Source: Sphingomonadaceae bacterium | Lineage (GTDB): Bacteria > Pseudomonadota > Alphaproteobacteria > Sphingomonadales > Sphingomonadaceae | Reading direction: 5' to 3' | Assembly (NCBI GenBank): GCA_023384025.1 | Contig: JAHDXX010000035.1 | Location: 1-11,859 of the forward strand | DNA length: 11,859 bases | Shown here: in pieces, positions 5,863 through 11,859 of the stretch | Position numbering within the stretch: position 1 is the first letter of the stretch | Layout of the letters: each line of letters opens with the position of its first letter | Made by a program: the position numbers and the translations under genes | Notes under the pieces: generated by a model | The model's input: only the letters and a program-made list of their open reading frames with translations | Database searches by the model: none | What the model was told of the DNA's origin: nothing

Positions 5863-6738
5863 TTAATCTTCGCGTGAAGGTGGCGTGGCCAGCGGCATGT
5901 TGTCGATCAGCCGGGTCTGCCCAATTCGCGCCGCGACCAGCAACCGAACCGGCCGGTCGCCAAGCGCGTCGACCGGCTTGAGCGAGATCGCGTCGGCAAG
6001 GCCGGCGTAGTCGATCTGGTGGAAGCCTGCACCGGTCAGGGCCGCTTTGAGCGCGTCGAGCGCAGGGCCGGCAGGTTCGCCCTGCTCGATCCGCGCGATG
6101 GCTTGTCGCATGGCGCGCGGCAATGTGGCCGCCGCTGCCCGCTCTTGTGCCGAAAGGTAACGATTGCGGCTCGACATCGCGAGGCCATCCGGTTCGCGCA
6201 CGATCCCGACGCCGAAGATGGCATCGGCCACCGGCGCCCCCAGATTGAGGTCGCGCGCCATCTGCCGGATCACGGCCAGCTGCTGCCAGTCCTTCTCGCC
6301 GAAGAAAGCGAAGTCGGGCAGGACCTGGTTGAACAGCTTGCACACTACTGTCGCGACCCCGTCGAAGTGGCCGGGGCGCGCCTCGCCGCAGAAATGCATC
6401 GCCACCGCGCGCACGCTGATCGAACTGGCGAAGCCTTCCGGGTACATCTCGCCCACGGTCGGCGCCCACAGCAGGTCGACCCCTTCGGCCCTGAGCAGGC
6501 GCTGGTCCTCGTCGAGGACGCGGGGATAGGCGTCGAGATCTTCGTTGGGGCCGAACTGGGTCGGATTGACGAAGATCGATACCACCACACGCTCGGCCCG
6601 CTTCTTGGCTTCGCGCACCAGGGTCAGGTGGCCTTCGTGAAGCGCGCCCATGGTCGGCACCAGCGCAAGGCGCGCGCCCCCGCGCCGCAGGTCGGCAACG
6701 GCGGTTCTCAACATATCGAGGCGGGAGACGGTTTGCAC
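5863..6738 (-). CDS. panC: Pantothenate synthetase (pantoate-beta-alanine ligase)
   Basis: Cytosolic ATP-dependent ligase joining pantoate and beta-alanine, the last step of vitamin B5 synthesis on the way to CoA. It is 291 residues from the GTG at 6738, which has GAGGGG 8 bases upstream and gives the usual (M)QTVSRLDMLRTAV start. Upstream codons to 6801 would run into the divergent mipZ promoter and are rejected. The nucleotidyltransferase signature PTMGALHEGH (28-37) carries the HIGH-like H34 and H37. Further family motifs are IFVNPTQFGPNEDLDAYPR, RPGHFDGVATVVCKLFNQV, FFGEKDWQQLAVIRQM and the KMSKS-like SSRNRYLS. The C-terminal domain (about 180-291) is complete. No panB or panD is in the window. 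Its substrate beta-alanine is also the classic donor of the omega-aminotransferase class found upstream, but the two genes are not co-directional. Confidence 0.96.
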   Translation of the reverse strand: MQTVSRLDMLRTAVADLRRGGARLALVPTMGALHEGHLTLVREAKKRAERVVVSIFVNPTQFGPNEDLDAYPRVLDEDQRLLRAEGVDLLWAPTVGEMYPEGFASSISVRAVAMHFCGEARPGHFDGVATVVCKLFNQVLPDFAFFGEKDWQQLAVIRQMARDLNLGAPVADAIFGVGIVREPDGLAMSSRNRYLSAQERAAAATLPRAMRQAIARIEQGEPAGPALDALKAALTGAGFHQIDYAGLADAISLKPVDALGDRPVRLLVAARIGQTRLIDNMPLATPPSRED

Positions 6739-6816
6739 GGATTCGGCCCCTCGGATAGAACGCTGGCGGGGCGCTGTTGCACACCGGCCCCGCGCTATCA
6801 ACCAGCAGGAAGGTCA
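6739..6816. promoter_or_regulatory. Divergent panC/mipZ intergenic region
   Basis: Only 78 bases separate two divergent GTG starts, so both promoters must be packed here or overlap the neighbouring coding sequences. Visible elements are the panC ribosome-binding site (GAGGGG on the minus strand, about 6747-6752) and AGGAAGG (6807-6813) for mipZ. No clear -35/-10 pairs were recognised. Confidence 0.4.
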
Positions 6817-7623
6817 GTGTCCTTGTCGAGCCCCCGTCCGCACCGCGTCGTGTTTGCCAACGAGAAGGGCGGCACCGGCAAGTCGACCACCGCGGTGCAT
6901 GTCGCGGTGGCGCTGGCCTATCGCGGAGCGCGCGTCGCTGCGCTCGACCTCGACCCGCGCCAGCGGACCATGCACCGTTACTTCGAGAACCGCACGGAAA
7001 CCGCCGAGCGGCGCGGAATCGATTTGCCGAACGCGCGGTGCGAGGTTTTTCGCGGCGACACCCTCGAGCAGCTTGACGCACAGCTTGCTGAACTGAGCGA
7101 AGATGCCGACTTCATCATCGTCGACACGCCCGGCCGTGATGACGAATTCGCCCGTCATGCCGCGGTCGAGGCCGACACGCTGGTTACCCCGCTCAACGAC
7201 AGTTTTGTCGACTTCGACCTGATCGGCCAGGTCGATGCCGAAACCTTCAAGGTCCGGCGGCTGAGCTTCTATGCCGAGCTGATCTGGGAAACGCGCAAGA
7301 AGCGCGCGCTGGAGCGGCGGCAGGAAATCGACTGGGTGGTGGTGCGCAACCGCACCGGCCACGTCGAGGCGCGCAACATGCTCCGCATCGAAAAGGCGCT
7401 GACCGAGCTGAGCAAGCGGGCCGGATTTCGCGTCGCCAGCGGCCTGTCGGAGCGAGTGATCTACCGTGAGCTGTTCCCTTCCGGCCTGACCTTGCTCGAC
7501 AAGGGGCACCTGGGCGAACTCGGCACCAGCCATCTGGTCGCGCGGCAGGAGCTGCGCGGGCTGGTGCAGGGGCTACGCCTGCCGGAGACCGTCCGCCGCG
7601 CACCGGAGCTTGCGCTGGCATGA
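6817..7623 (+). CDS. mipZ: Division plane positioning ATPase MipZ (ParA/MinD superfamily)
   Basis: 268 residues. MipZ is the alphaproteobacterial ParA-like ATPase that forms a gradient from polar ParB and blocks FtsZ polymerisation away from midcell. The deviant Walker A NEKGGTGKSTT (15-25) has both lysines (K17, K22). DLDPRQRTMHRYFENR follows (44-59) and Walker B is IIVDTPGRDDE (101-110). MipZ-specific stretches are TPLNDSFVDFDLIGQVD (124-140), WETRKKRAL, DWVVVRNR, EARN and ERVIYRELFPSGLTLLD (212-228), ending in SHLVARQELR. The GTG at 6817 follows AGGA by 6 bases; a TTG at 6823, 9 bases after AGGAAGG, is the alternative. Open frame upstream to 6019 is antisense to panC. The stop overlaps the next start (ATGA), indicating an operon with the J-domain gene. 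ParB is not in the window. Confidence 0.94.
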   Translation: MSLSSPRPHRVVFANEKGGTGKSTTAVHVAVALAYRGARVAALDLDPRQRTMHRYFENRTETAERRGIDLPNARCEVFRGDTLEQLDAQLAELSEDADFIIVDTPGRDDEFARHAAVEADTLVTPLNDSFVDFDLIGQVDAETFKVRRLSFYAELIWETRKKRALERRQEIDWVVVRNRTGHVEARNMLRIEKALTELSKRAGFRVASGLSERVIYRELFPSGLTLLDKGHLGELGTSHLVARQELRGLVQGLRLPETVRRAPELALA

Positions 7624-7907
7624 CTCGCCTGCTGGTCCTGCTGGTGTTGGCATCGGTGGTGTGCCGCTGGGCCCTGGGCAAATGGCCGTGGGACTATCTC
7701 CGCCCGCAAACGACCCGGCAGCAGGCGCTGTTCCGCGCGCGCAAGCTGCTGGGTATCGATGCGGGCGCCAACCGGGATGAAATCCTTGCGGCGCACAAGC
7801 GGCTGGTTGCCATGGTCCACCCGGACCGGGGCGGTACCAGCGAGCAGGTGCACGAGGCGAACGCCGCCCGCGATCTGCTGCTCGACGAACTGCCTTACCA
7901 GCCGTAA
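7620..7907 (+). CDS. Small membrane-anchored J-domain (DnaJ-like) protein
   Basis: 95 residues, starting in the ATGA overlap with mipZ. Residues about 3-18 (LLVLLVLASVVCRWAL) form one N-terminal membrane helix. This is followed by a basic/aromatic linker (KWPWDYLRPQ) and a C-terminal J-domain (about 36-92). The J-domain contains ARKLLGIDAGANRDEILAAHKRLVAMVHPDRGGTSE with the essential HPD at 67-69. The topology, a single anchor plus terminal J-domain without zinc or substrate domains, resembles Tim14/Pam18-type and DjlC-like co-chaperones. Such proteins stimulate the ATPase of an Hsp70 locally at the membrane. An HscC-type Hsp70 lies 2.3 kb downstream and is a plausible partner; DnaK is the alternative. 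The J-domain call is secure, the partner is inferred. Confidence 0.9.
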   Translation: MTRLLVLLVLASVVCRWALGKWPWDYLRPQTTRQQALFRARKLLGIDAGANRDEILAAHKRLVAMVHPDRGGTSEQVHEANAARDLLLDELPYQP

Positions 7908-7917
7908 GGGCGCTGAC

Positions 7918-9321
7918 ATGAAACACACTTTTCACCCGACCGTTCTGCGCGAATACGACATTCGCGGCATCATTGGCGAAACCCTTGGCGCGGAAGATGC
8001 CCGCGCGATCGGGCGCGGATTTGCCACCCTGCTGCGCCGGGCCGGGGGCAACCGCGTTGCCGTCGGTTACGATGGCCGCGTCAGCTCACCCATGCTCGAA
8101 CACGCCCTGGTCGAAGGATTGACGGCCAGTGGCTGCGATGTCGTGCGGATCGGCCTGGGGCCGACCCCGATGCTGTATTATGCCGAGGCGTCAGCCGAAG
8201 ACGTGCATGGCGGCATCCAGATAACCGGCAGCCATAATCCCGCCAATTACAACGGCTTCAAGATGGTATTCCAGGGGCGTCCGTTCTTCGGCGCGGATAT
8301 CCAGACGCTGGGGGCCATGGCTGCGGCCGGAGACTGGGACAATGGTTCCGGAACCGCCATCGAACGGGCCGTGCTCGACGAATATGTCGGACGGCTGCTC
8401 GAGCCACTCGCCGGGCTTGACCGCAATGCGCTCGCTGCGCTGCGGATCGGGTGGGATGCAGGCAATGGCGCCGCCGGTCCCGCGCTCGAACTGCTCGCCG
8501 CCCGCCTGCCGGGCGAGCATCACCTGCTGTTCACTGAAGTCGACGGCCATTTCCCCAATCACCACCCCGATCCGACGGTCGAAGAGAACCTTGCGGACTT
8601 GCGCGCGCTGGTCGCGGACAAGAAGCTCGACTTCGGGGTGGCTTTCGACGGGGATGGCGACCGCATCGGTGCGATCGACGGCGAGGGGCGGGTGATCTGG
8701 GGCGACCAGTTGCTGATGATCTACGCCGAGGATTTGCTGGCCCGCCATCCCGGTGCGACGGTGATCGCCGATGTGAAGGCGAGCCGCGCGCTGTTCGATC
8801 ATGTCGCGGCGCACGGCGGCCAGCCGCTGATGTGGAAGACCGGCCACTCGCTGATTAAGTCCAAAATGAAGCAGACTGGCTCGCCGCTGGCGGGCGAGAT
8901 GAGCGGGCACGTGTTCTTTGCGGATACGTACTACGGTTATGACGACGCGCTCTATGCCGGGATGCGGCTGATTGCGGCGGCGGCGCGGCTGGGCCGGTCG
9001 GTGACCGAACTGCGCGGCGCCATGCCGGCGATGATCAACACCCCGGAGCTGCGCTTCCAGGTCGACGAGAGCCGCAAGTTCGCAGTGATCGACGAAGTCA
9101 AGGCGCGCCTTGCCGCAAGCCCCGCCACGGTCGACGATACCGACGGGGTGCGGGTGACCACCGACGACGGCTGGTGGCTGCTGCGGGCCTCGAATACCCA
9201 GGACGTACTGGTTGCCCGGGCAGAGAGTGACAGCGAGGCAGGCCTCGCCCGGCTGATGGAGCAGATTGACGGACAACTGGCTGCCAGCGGGCTCGAGCGC
9301 GGGCCGCAGGCGGGACATTGA
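7918..9321 (+). CDS. Phosphomannomutase/phosphoglucomutase (alpha-D-phosphohexomutase)
   Basis: 467 residues, the length of ManB/AlgC-type enzymes. It interconverts hexose 6- and 1-phosphates (Man6P/Man1P, Glc6P/Glc1P), supplying sugar nucleotides for envelope polysaccharide. The four domains carry, in order: LREYDIRGIIG (10-20); the phosphoserine loop GGIQITGSHNPANYNGFKM with catalytic S105; the metal loop FDGDGDRIGAID with DGDGD at 244-248; the sugar-specificity loop GEMSGH (326-331, of the EMSGH type shared with bifunctional PMM/PGM); and the phosphate-binding RASNTQ (423-428). The ATG at 7918 follows AAGGG by about 7 bases and lies 10 bases after the J-protein stop. The open frame upstream to 7759 overlaps the J-domain gene and is rejected. 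Very close spacing on both sides places it inside the mipZ operon. Which hexose dominates cannot be decided from sequence. Confidence 0.93.
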   Translation: MKHTFHPTVLREYDIRGIIGETLGAEDARAIGRGFATLLRRAGGNRVAVGYDGRVSSPMLEHALVEGLTASGCDVVRIGLGPTPMLYYAEASAEDVHGGIQITGSHNPANYNGFKMVFQGRPFFGADIQTLGAMAAAGDWDNGSGTAIERAVLDEYVGRLLEPLAGLDRNALAALRIGWDAGNGAAGPALELLAARLPGEHHLLFTEVDGHFPNHHPDPTVEENLADLRALVADKKLDFGVAFDGDGDRIGAIDGEGRVIWGDQLLMIYAEDLLARHPGATVIADVKASRALFDHVAAHGGQPLMWKTGHSLIKSKMKQTGSPLAGEMSGHVFFADTYYGYDDALYAGMRLIAAAARLGRSVTELRGAMPAMINTPELRFQVDESRKFAVIDEVKARLAASPATVDDTDGVRVTTDDGWWLLRASNTQDVLVARAESDSEAGLARLMEQIDGQLAASGLERGPQAGH

Positions 9322-9334
9322 AGGAGGAATGGCA

Positions 9335-10144
9335 ATGAAACGGGTCGCACTGCTGGTGGGGGCCGCCGCCCTCGCCTTTGCCCAACCGGCGCTGGCACAG
9401 GAAACGGCGCCTGACTTCTCCGGTCTTGCCTCCGCCTTGGGCGACGTGTTCAAGGCCGAGCCGCTCTCGCCCGAGCAGGAAGCGCGCCTGCCGCAGGCCG
9501 AGGCCGTGGTGGGGCAGCTGTTTCCGCCGGGCACCTATCGCAAGATGATGGACCAGATGATGGGTCCGATGATGGACGGGATCATGAGCCAGATCGGGCA
9601 GCTGCCGCTGGCCGATATCGCCCGGATCAGCGGTCTCGACGAAGCGTCGCTGGCCGCGATCGGTGATGCCAAGCTGGGCGAGATTGCCGCGATCGTCGAT
9701 CCCGCCTTCGAAGAGCGCAACCGTATCACCGGGCAGGTTTCGGTCGACATGGTTTCGCGCCTGATGGACCGGATCGAGCCGTCCTACCGCGCCGGGCTGG
9801 CGCGCGCCTTTGCCACCCGTTTCTCTGCCAGCGAACTGGCCGAACTCCAGCAGTTCTTCGCTACGCCCGTCGGGGCGCGCTACGCCAGCGAATCGATGCT
9901 GATCTATGCCGATCCGCAGGTCATGGCGGCGATGAACGAGATGATGCCGGCCATGTTCGAGATGATGCCCGGCATGATCGAGGAAATGCAGGCCAAGACC
10001 GCGCACCTGCCCTCTGCCCGCACGCCGGCCGACCTTGACGACGGCGAGCTGACCCGCCTTGCCCGGCTGCTGGGCGTGCCGGTCAGCGAGCTCAAGGCGC
10101 GCGCTGCTCAGCCACGGGATGAAGCTGTCGAAGAGGCCTGGTAA
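9335..10144 (+). CDS. Secreted DUF2059-type protein with Met-rich helices
   Basis: 269 residues with a Sec signal peptide (MKRVALLVGAAALAFAQPALA, cleavage before QETA), so probably periplasmic. The body is helical. Residues about 145-192 (RIEPSYRAGLARAFATRFSA...ELQQFFATPVGARYA) resemble the DUF2059 core, an uncharacterised family. Two Met-dense stretches stand out. Residues 71-84 have 7 Met in 14 positions, arranged i, i+1, i+4, i+5, i+8, i+9. Residues 197-218 have 9 Met in 22. Both would give a methionine face on a helix. No catalytic motif is visible. The ATG at 9335 sits 6 bases after AAGGAGGA. An ATG at 9329 directly abuts that ribosome-binding site and is disfavoured. The gene starts 13 bases after the mutase stop (TGA leads into AAGGAGGA), so it is the probable last gene of the operon. 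Function unknown. Confidence 0.82.
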   Translation: MKRVALLVGAAALAFAQPALAQETAPDFSGLASALGDVFKAEPLSPEQEARLPQAEAVVGQLFPPGTYRKMMDQMMGPMMDGIMSQIGQLPLADIARISGLDEASLAAIGDAKLGEIAAIVDPAFEERNRITGQVSVDMVSRLMDRIEPSYRAGLARAFATRFSASELAELQQFFATPVGARYASESMLIYADPQVMAAMNEMMPAMFEMMPGMIEEMQAKTAHLPSARTPADLDDGELTRLARLLGVPVSELKARAAQPRDEAVEEAW

Positions 10145-10160
10145 TCCGGGTTGAATCGCT

Positions 10161-10212
10161 GGAAACCCCCGTGCGGCTTGCTATGGAGTGGCAAGTCGCA
10201 AAAGGGGTTTTC
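10161..10212 (+). terminator. Large stem-loop with T-tract between the mipZ operon and hscC
   Basis: AAACCCC (10163-10169) pairs exactly with GGGGTTT (10204-10210). Inside it CGGCTTGC (10174-10181) pairs with GCAAGTCG (10191-10198) with a single G-T wobble, around a 9-base loop. The outer G10161-C10212 and G10162-T10211 extend it. The 3' side ends in GGGGTTTTCTC, a modest T-tract. It begins 17 bases after the DUF2059 gene stop, so it can serve as the operon's Rho-independent terminator. It also ends only 8 bases before the hscC ATG, so it may equally act as a 5' UTR structure controlling hscC if transcription reads through. Confidence 0.55.
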
Positions 10213-10220
10213 TCAAGGAC

Positions 10221-11859
10221 ATGTTGATCGGAATCGATCTCGGCACCACCAACAGTGCCGTCGCGGTATGGCGTGAGGAACGCTCGCAGCTCGTGCCCAA
10301 TGCGCTGGGCGAGCTGCTGACTCCGTCGGCAGTGTCGATTGACCGGTCAGGTCAGGTGTGGAGCGGGGTCGCCGCGCTCGACCGGATGGCGACCCATCCG
10401 GAGGAAACCGTCACCAGCTTCAAGCGGATGATGGGCACCGAGGCGACGGTGAAGCTGGGCAAGCGCAGCTTTTCCGCCGAGGAACTGTCTGCCGTCATCC
10501 TGACTTCGCTGGTCGAGGATGTGGAGCAGGCACTGGGCGAGCGGCCCACTGAAGCGGTCATCACCGTGCCGGCCTATTTCAACGAGAAGCAGCGCCGCGC
10601 TACCCGCCGCGCGGGCGAGATCGCCGGGCTGAACGTGCGCCGCCTGATCAACGAGCCGACCGCGGCCGCGCTCGCCTATGGCTTGCAGGACCGTGGGGAT
10701 CGCGAGCCATTCCTGGTGTTCGACCTTGGCGGGGGCACGTTCGATGTGTCGATCGTCGAGATGTTCGACGGGATTGTCGAGGTCCGCGCCTCGGCCGGCG
10801 ATAACCGGCTGGGCGGCGACGATTTCAACCAGGTCATGGTCCAGTTGATGGAGCCGCGCCTGGGTCAGGATGCCGCCGCAGCCCTGGGCGGCTTGTCGCC
10901 CGACCGGCGCACGGCCTTGCTGTCGCTGGCGGCGGAACGGGCGCGGCGGGCGCTTTCTGACCATGCCGAGGCCGAGTTCGCGGTCACTGTCGACGACACG
11001 CGGTTTGTCGCCAATGTCACCGGCGAGGAATTCGAAGAGGCGGCGCAGGGACTGATCAAGCGGCTGCGCGATCCGGTGATCCGCTCGCTGCGCGACAGCG
11101 GGATTGACCTGAAAGGCCTGTCGGAAATCGTGCTGGTCGGCGGGGCGACCCGGATGCCGGTGGTGCGCAAGGCGCTGACCCGGATGTTCGGGCGGTTCCC
11201 CAACCACTCGGTCCACCCGGATCACGCGGTGGCGCTGGGCGCGGCAGTGCAGGCGGGGCTGCTGGCCAGGGATGGCGGGCTGGACGAGATTCGGATCACC
11301 GATGTCGCGCCGTTCACGCTCGGGGTCGATACCTCGACGCATGACCGGTTCGGCAATCTCCAGACCGGGATCTTCGCCCCGATCATCGAACGCAATACCC
11401 CCGTGCCGGTCAGCCGGATGGAATGGTTCTCCACCATCCGCGACAACCAGCGCGAGGTCGAATTCAACGTCTACCAGGGCGAGGCGCGCGACGTGGCCCA
11501 GAACGTGAAACTGGGCACCACCCGCATCGCGGTGCCGCCCAAGCCGGCTGGCCAGATCGGGATCGAGGTGCGCTTTACCTATGACACCAGCGGCCTGCTG
11601 GAAGTCGACGTGACGGTGCCGGAAACGGGCCTTGCCAAGAACCTGGTCATTGTCGACGAGGAAGACGGCCGCTCGAGCAAGGATATCGAAGCCAGCCGCA
11701 AGATGCTGGAAAAGCTCAAGGTCCATCCGCGTGACGAAGCGGAGAACGTTGCCGCGCTGGCAAGGGCCGGGCGCTGCTACGAAAGCTTCACCGGGCATGT
11801 GCGGCAGGCGATCGGCGAATGGATCACCGATTTCCAGGGCGCGCTCGACAAGCAGGACA
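10221..11859 (+). CDS. hscC: HscC-type Hsp70 chaperone (3' end beyond window)
   Basis: 546 codons are present and the frame is still open at the right edge; E. coli HscC is 556 residues, so only a short tail should be missing. The actin-like ATPase domain carries phosphate-1 GIDLGTTNSAVAVW (4-17), VITVPAYFNEKQRRATRRAGEIAGL, RLINEPTAAALAYG, phosphate-2 VFDLGGGTFDVSIVE (166-180), ASAGDNRLGGDDF and adenosine motif VLVGGATRMPVVR (304-316). The substrate domain has DVAPFTLGVDT, IIERNTPVPVSR and VEFNVYQGE. Its short helical lid after about residue 485 (DIEASRKMLEKLKVHPRDEAEN) and the sequence NALGELLTPSAVS match HscC, not the about 640-residue DnaK. In E. coli HscC works with membrane J-protein DjlC. 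The AAGGA before the ATG is only 1-2 bases away, unusually tight; TTG 10224 is a weak alternative start. Confidence 0.94.
   Translation, partial: MLIGIDLGTTNSAVAVWREERSQLVPNALGELLTPSAVSIDRSGQVWSGVAALDRMATHPEETVTSFKRMMGTEATVKLGKRSFSAEELSAVILTSLVEDVEQALGERPTEAVITVPAYFNEKQRRATRRAGEIAGLNVRRLINEPTAAALAYGLQDRGDREPFLVFDLGGGTFDVSIVEMFDGIVEVRASAGDNRLGGDDFNQVMVQLMEPRLGQDAAAALGGLSPDRRTALLSLAAERARRALSDHAEAEFAVTVDDTRFVANVTGEEFEEAAQGLIKRLRDPVIRSLRDSGIDLKGLSEIVLVGGATRMPVVRKALTRMFGRFPNHSVHPDHAVALGAAVQAGLLARDGGLDEIRITDVAPFTLGVDTSTHDRFGNLQTGIFAPIIERNTPVPVSRMEWFSTIRDNQREVEFNVYQGEARDVAQNVKLGTTRIAVPPKPAGQIGIEVRFTYDTSGLLEVDVTVPETGLAKNLVIVDEEDGRSSKDIEASRKMLEKLKVHPRDEAENVAALARAGRCYESFTGHVRQAIGEWITDFQGALDKQD

Noticed and set aside
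6019..6816. Possible long N-terminal extension of MipZ (frame open for 266 codons upstream)
   Set aside because: The extension is antisense to panC and lacks protein-like composition. MipZ homologs start near the GTG at 6817, which has a ribosome-binding site.
5816..7081. Minus-strand 421-codon frame covering panC and the start of mipZ
   Set aside because: It overlaps both real genes out of frame and is Arg/Ala/Gly-rich with no motifs.
8191..9534. Minus-strand 447-codon frame opposite the phosphomannomutase
   Set aside because: Shadow frame. The mutase on the plus strand has every family motif.
10347..11798. Minus-strand 483-codon frame opposite hscC
   Set aside because: Antisense shadow. 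The plus-strand frame, open to the window edge, is a clear Hsp70.
1..11859. CRISPR array, insertion sequence, toxin-antitoxin or phage-defence module
   Set aside because: No regularly spaced direct repeats, transposase, terminal inverted repeats or defence-gene motifs were seen. The genes are metabolic, division or chaperone genes of uniform codon style.

Overview
The window is GC-rich, densely packed chromosomal DNA with long open frames on both strands. It most likely comes from an alphaproteobacterium of the order Sphingomonadales (Sphingomonas/Erythrobacter-like). The basis is an alphaproteobacterial-type MipZ division ATPase, a TorF-type putative porin, an AlaDH/Lrp divergent pair, strongly GC-ending codons and frequent GTG starts. 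I see no rRNA, tRNA, CRISPR array, insertion sequence, prophage or attachment site. The order-level assignment is an inference, because no marker gene was compared.

Left part (1-5668) is a nitrogen/amine-catabolism neighbourhood. On the minus strand, in transcription order, are a TorF-family outer-membrane protein, a glutamine-synthetase-family ligase of the gamma-glutamylpolyamine-synthetase (PuuA) type, and the N-terminal 78 codons of a PuuB-like FAD amine oxidoreductase that leaves the window at base 1. Diverging from the porin is a class III omega-amino acid:pyruvate aminotransferase (+). It converges, with only 3 bases between stop codons, on alanine dehydrogenase (-). An Lrp/AsnC regulator (+) diverges from alanine dehydrogenase. 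A coherent reading is that amines or omega-amino acids enter, are gamma-glutamylated and oxidised or transaminated onto pyruvate, and the resulting L-alanine is returned to pyruvate plus ammonium and NADH by Ald under Lrp-type control.

Middle (5669-5862) is a 194-base gene-free stretch holding several inverted repeats, including a 16-base perfect palindrome. It lies between the 3' ends of the Lrp gene and panC.

Right part (5863-11859): panC (pantothenate synthetase, -) diverges from a plus-strand run of mipZ (FtsZ-positioning ATPase), a 95-residue membrane-anchored J-domain protein (ATGA overlap), a phosphomannomutase/phosphoglucomutase and a secreted DUF2059-type protein with two Met-rich helices. 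A large stem-loop with a short T-tract follows. Next is an almost complete HscC-type Hsp70 that runs off the right edge. The first four plus-strand genes are tightly spaced and look like one operon. The small J protein and the HscC Hsp70 may be partners.

Every gene matches a known family. The most interesting material is the gene arrangement (MipZ with a J-protein, sugar-phosphate mutase and specialised Hsp70; omega-transaminase with AlaDH) and the inverted repeats in the intergenic DNA. I did not find anything that can honestly be called a wholly new system.
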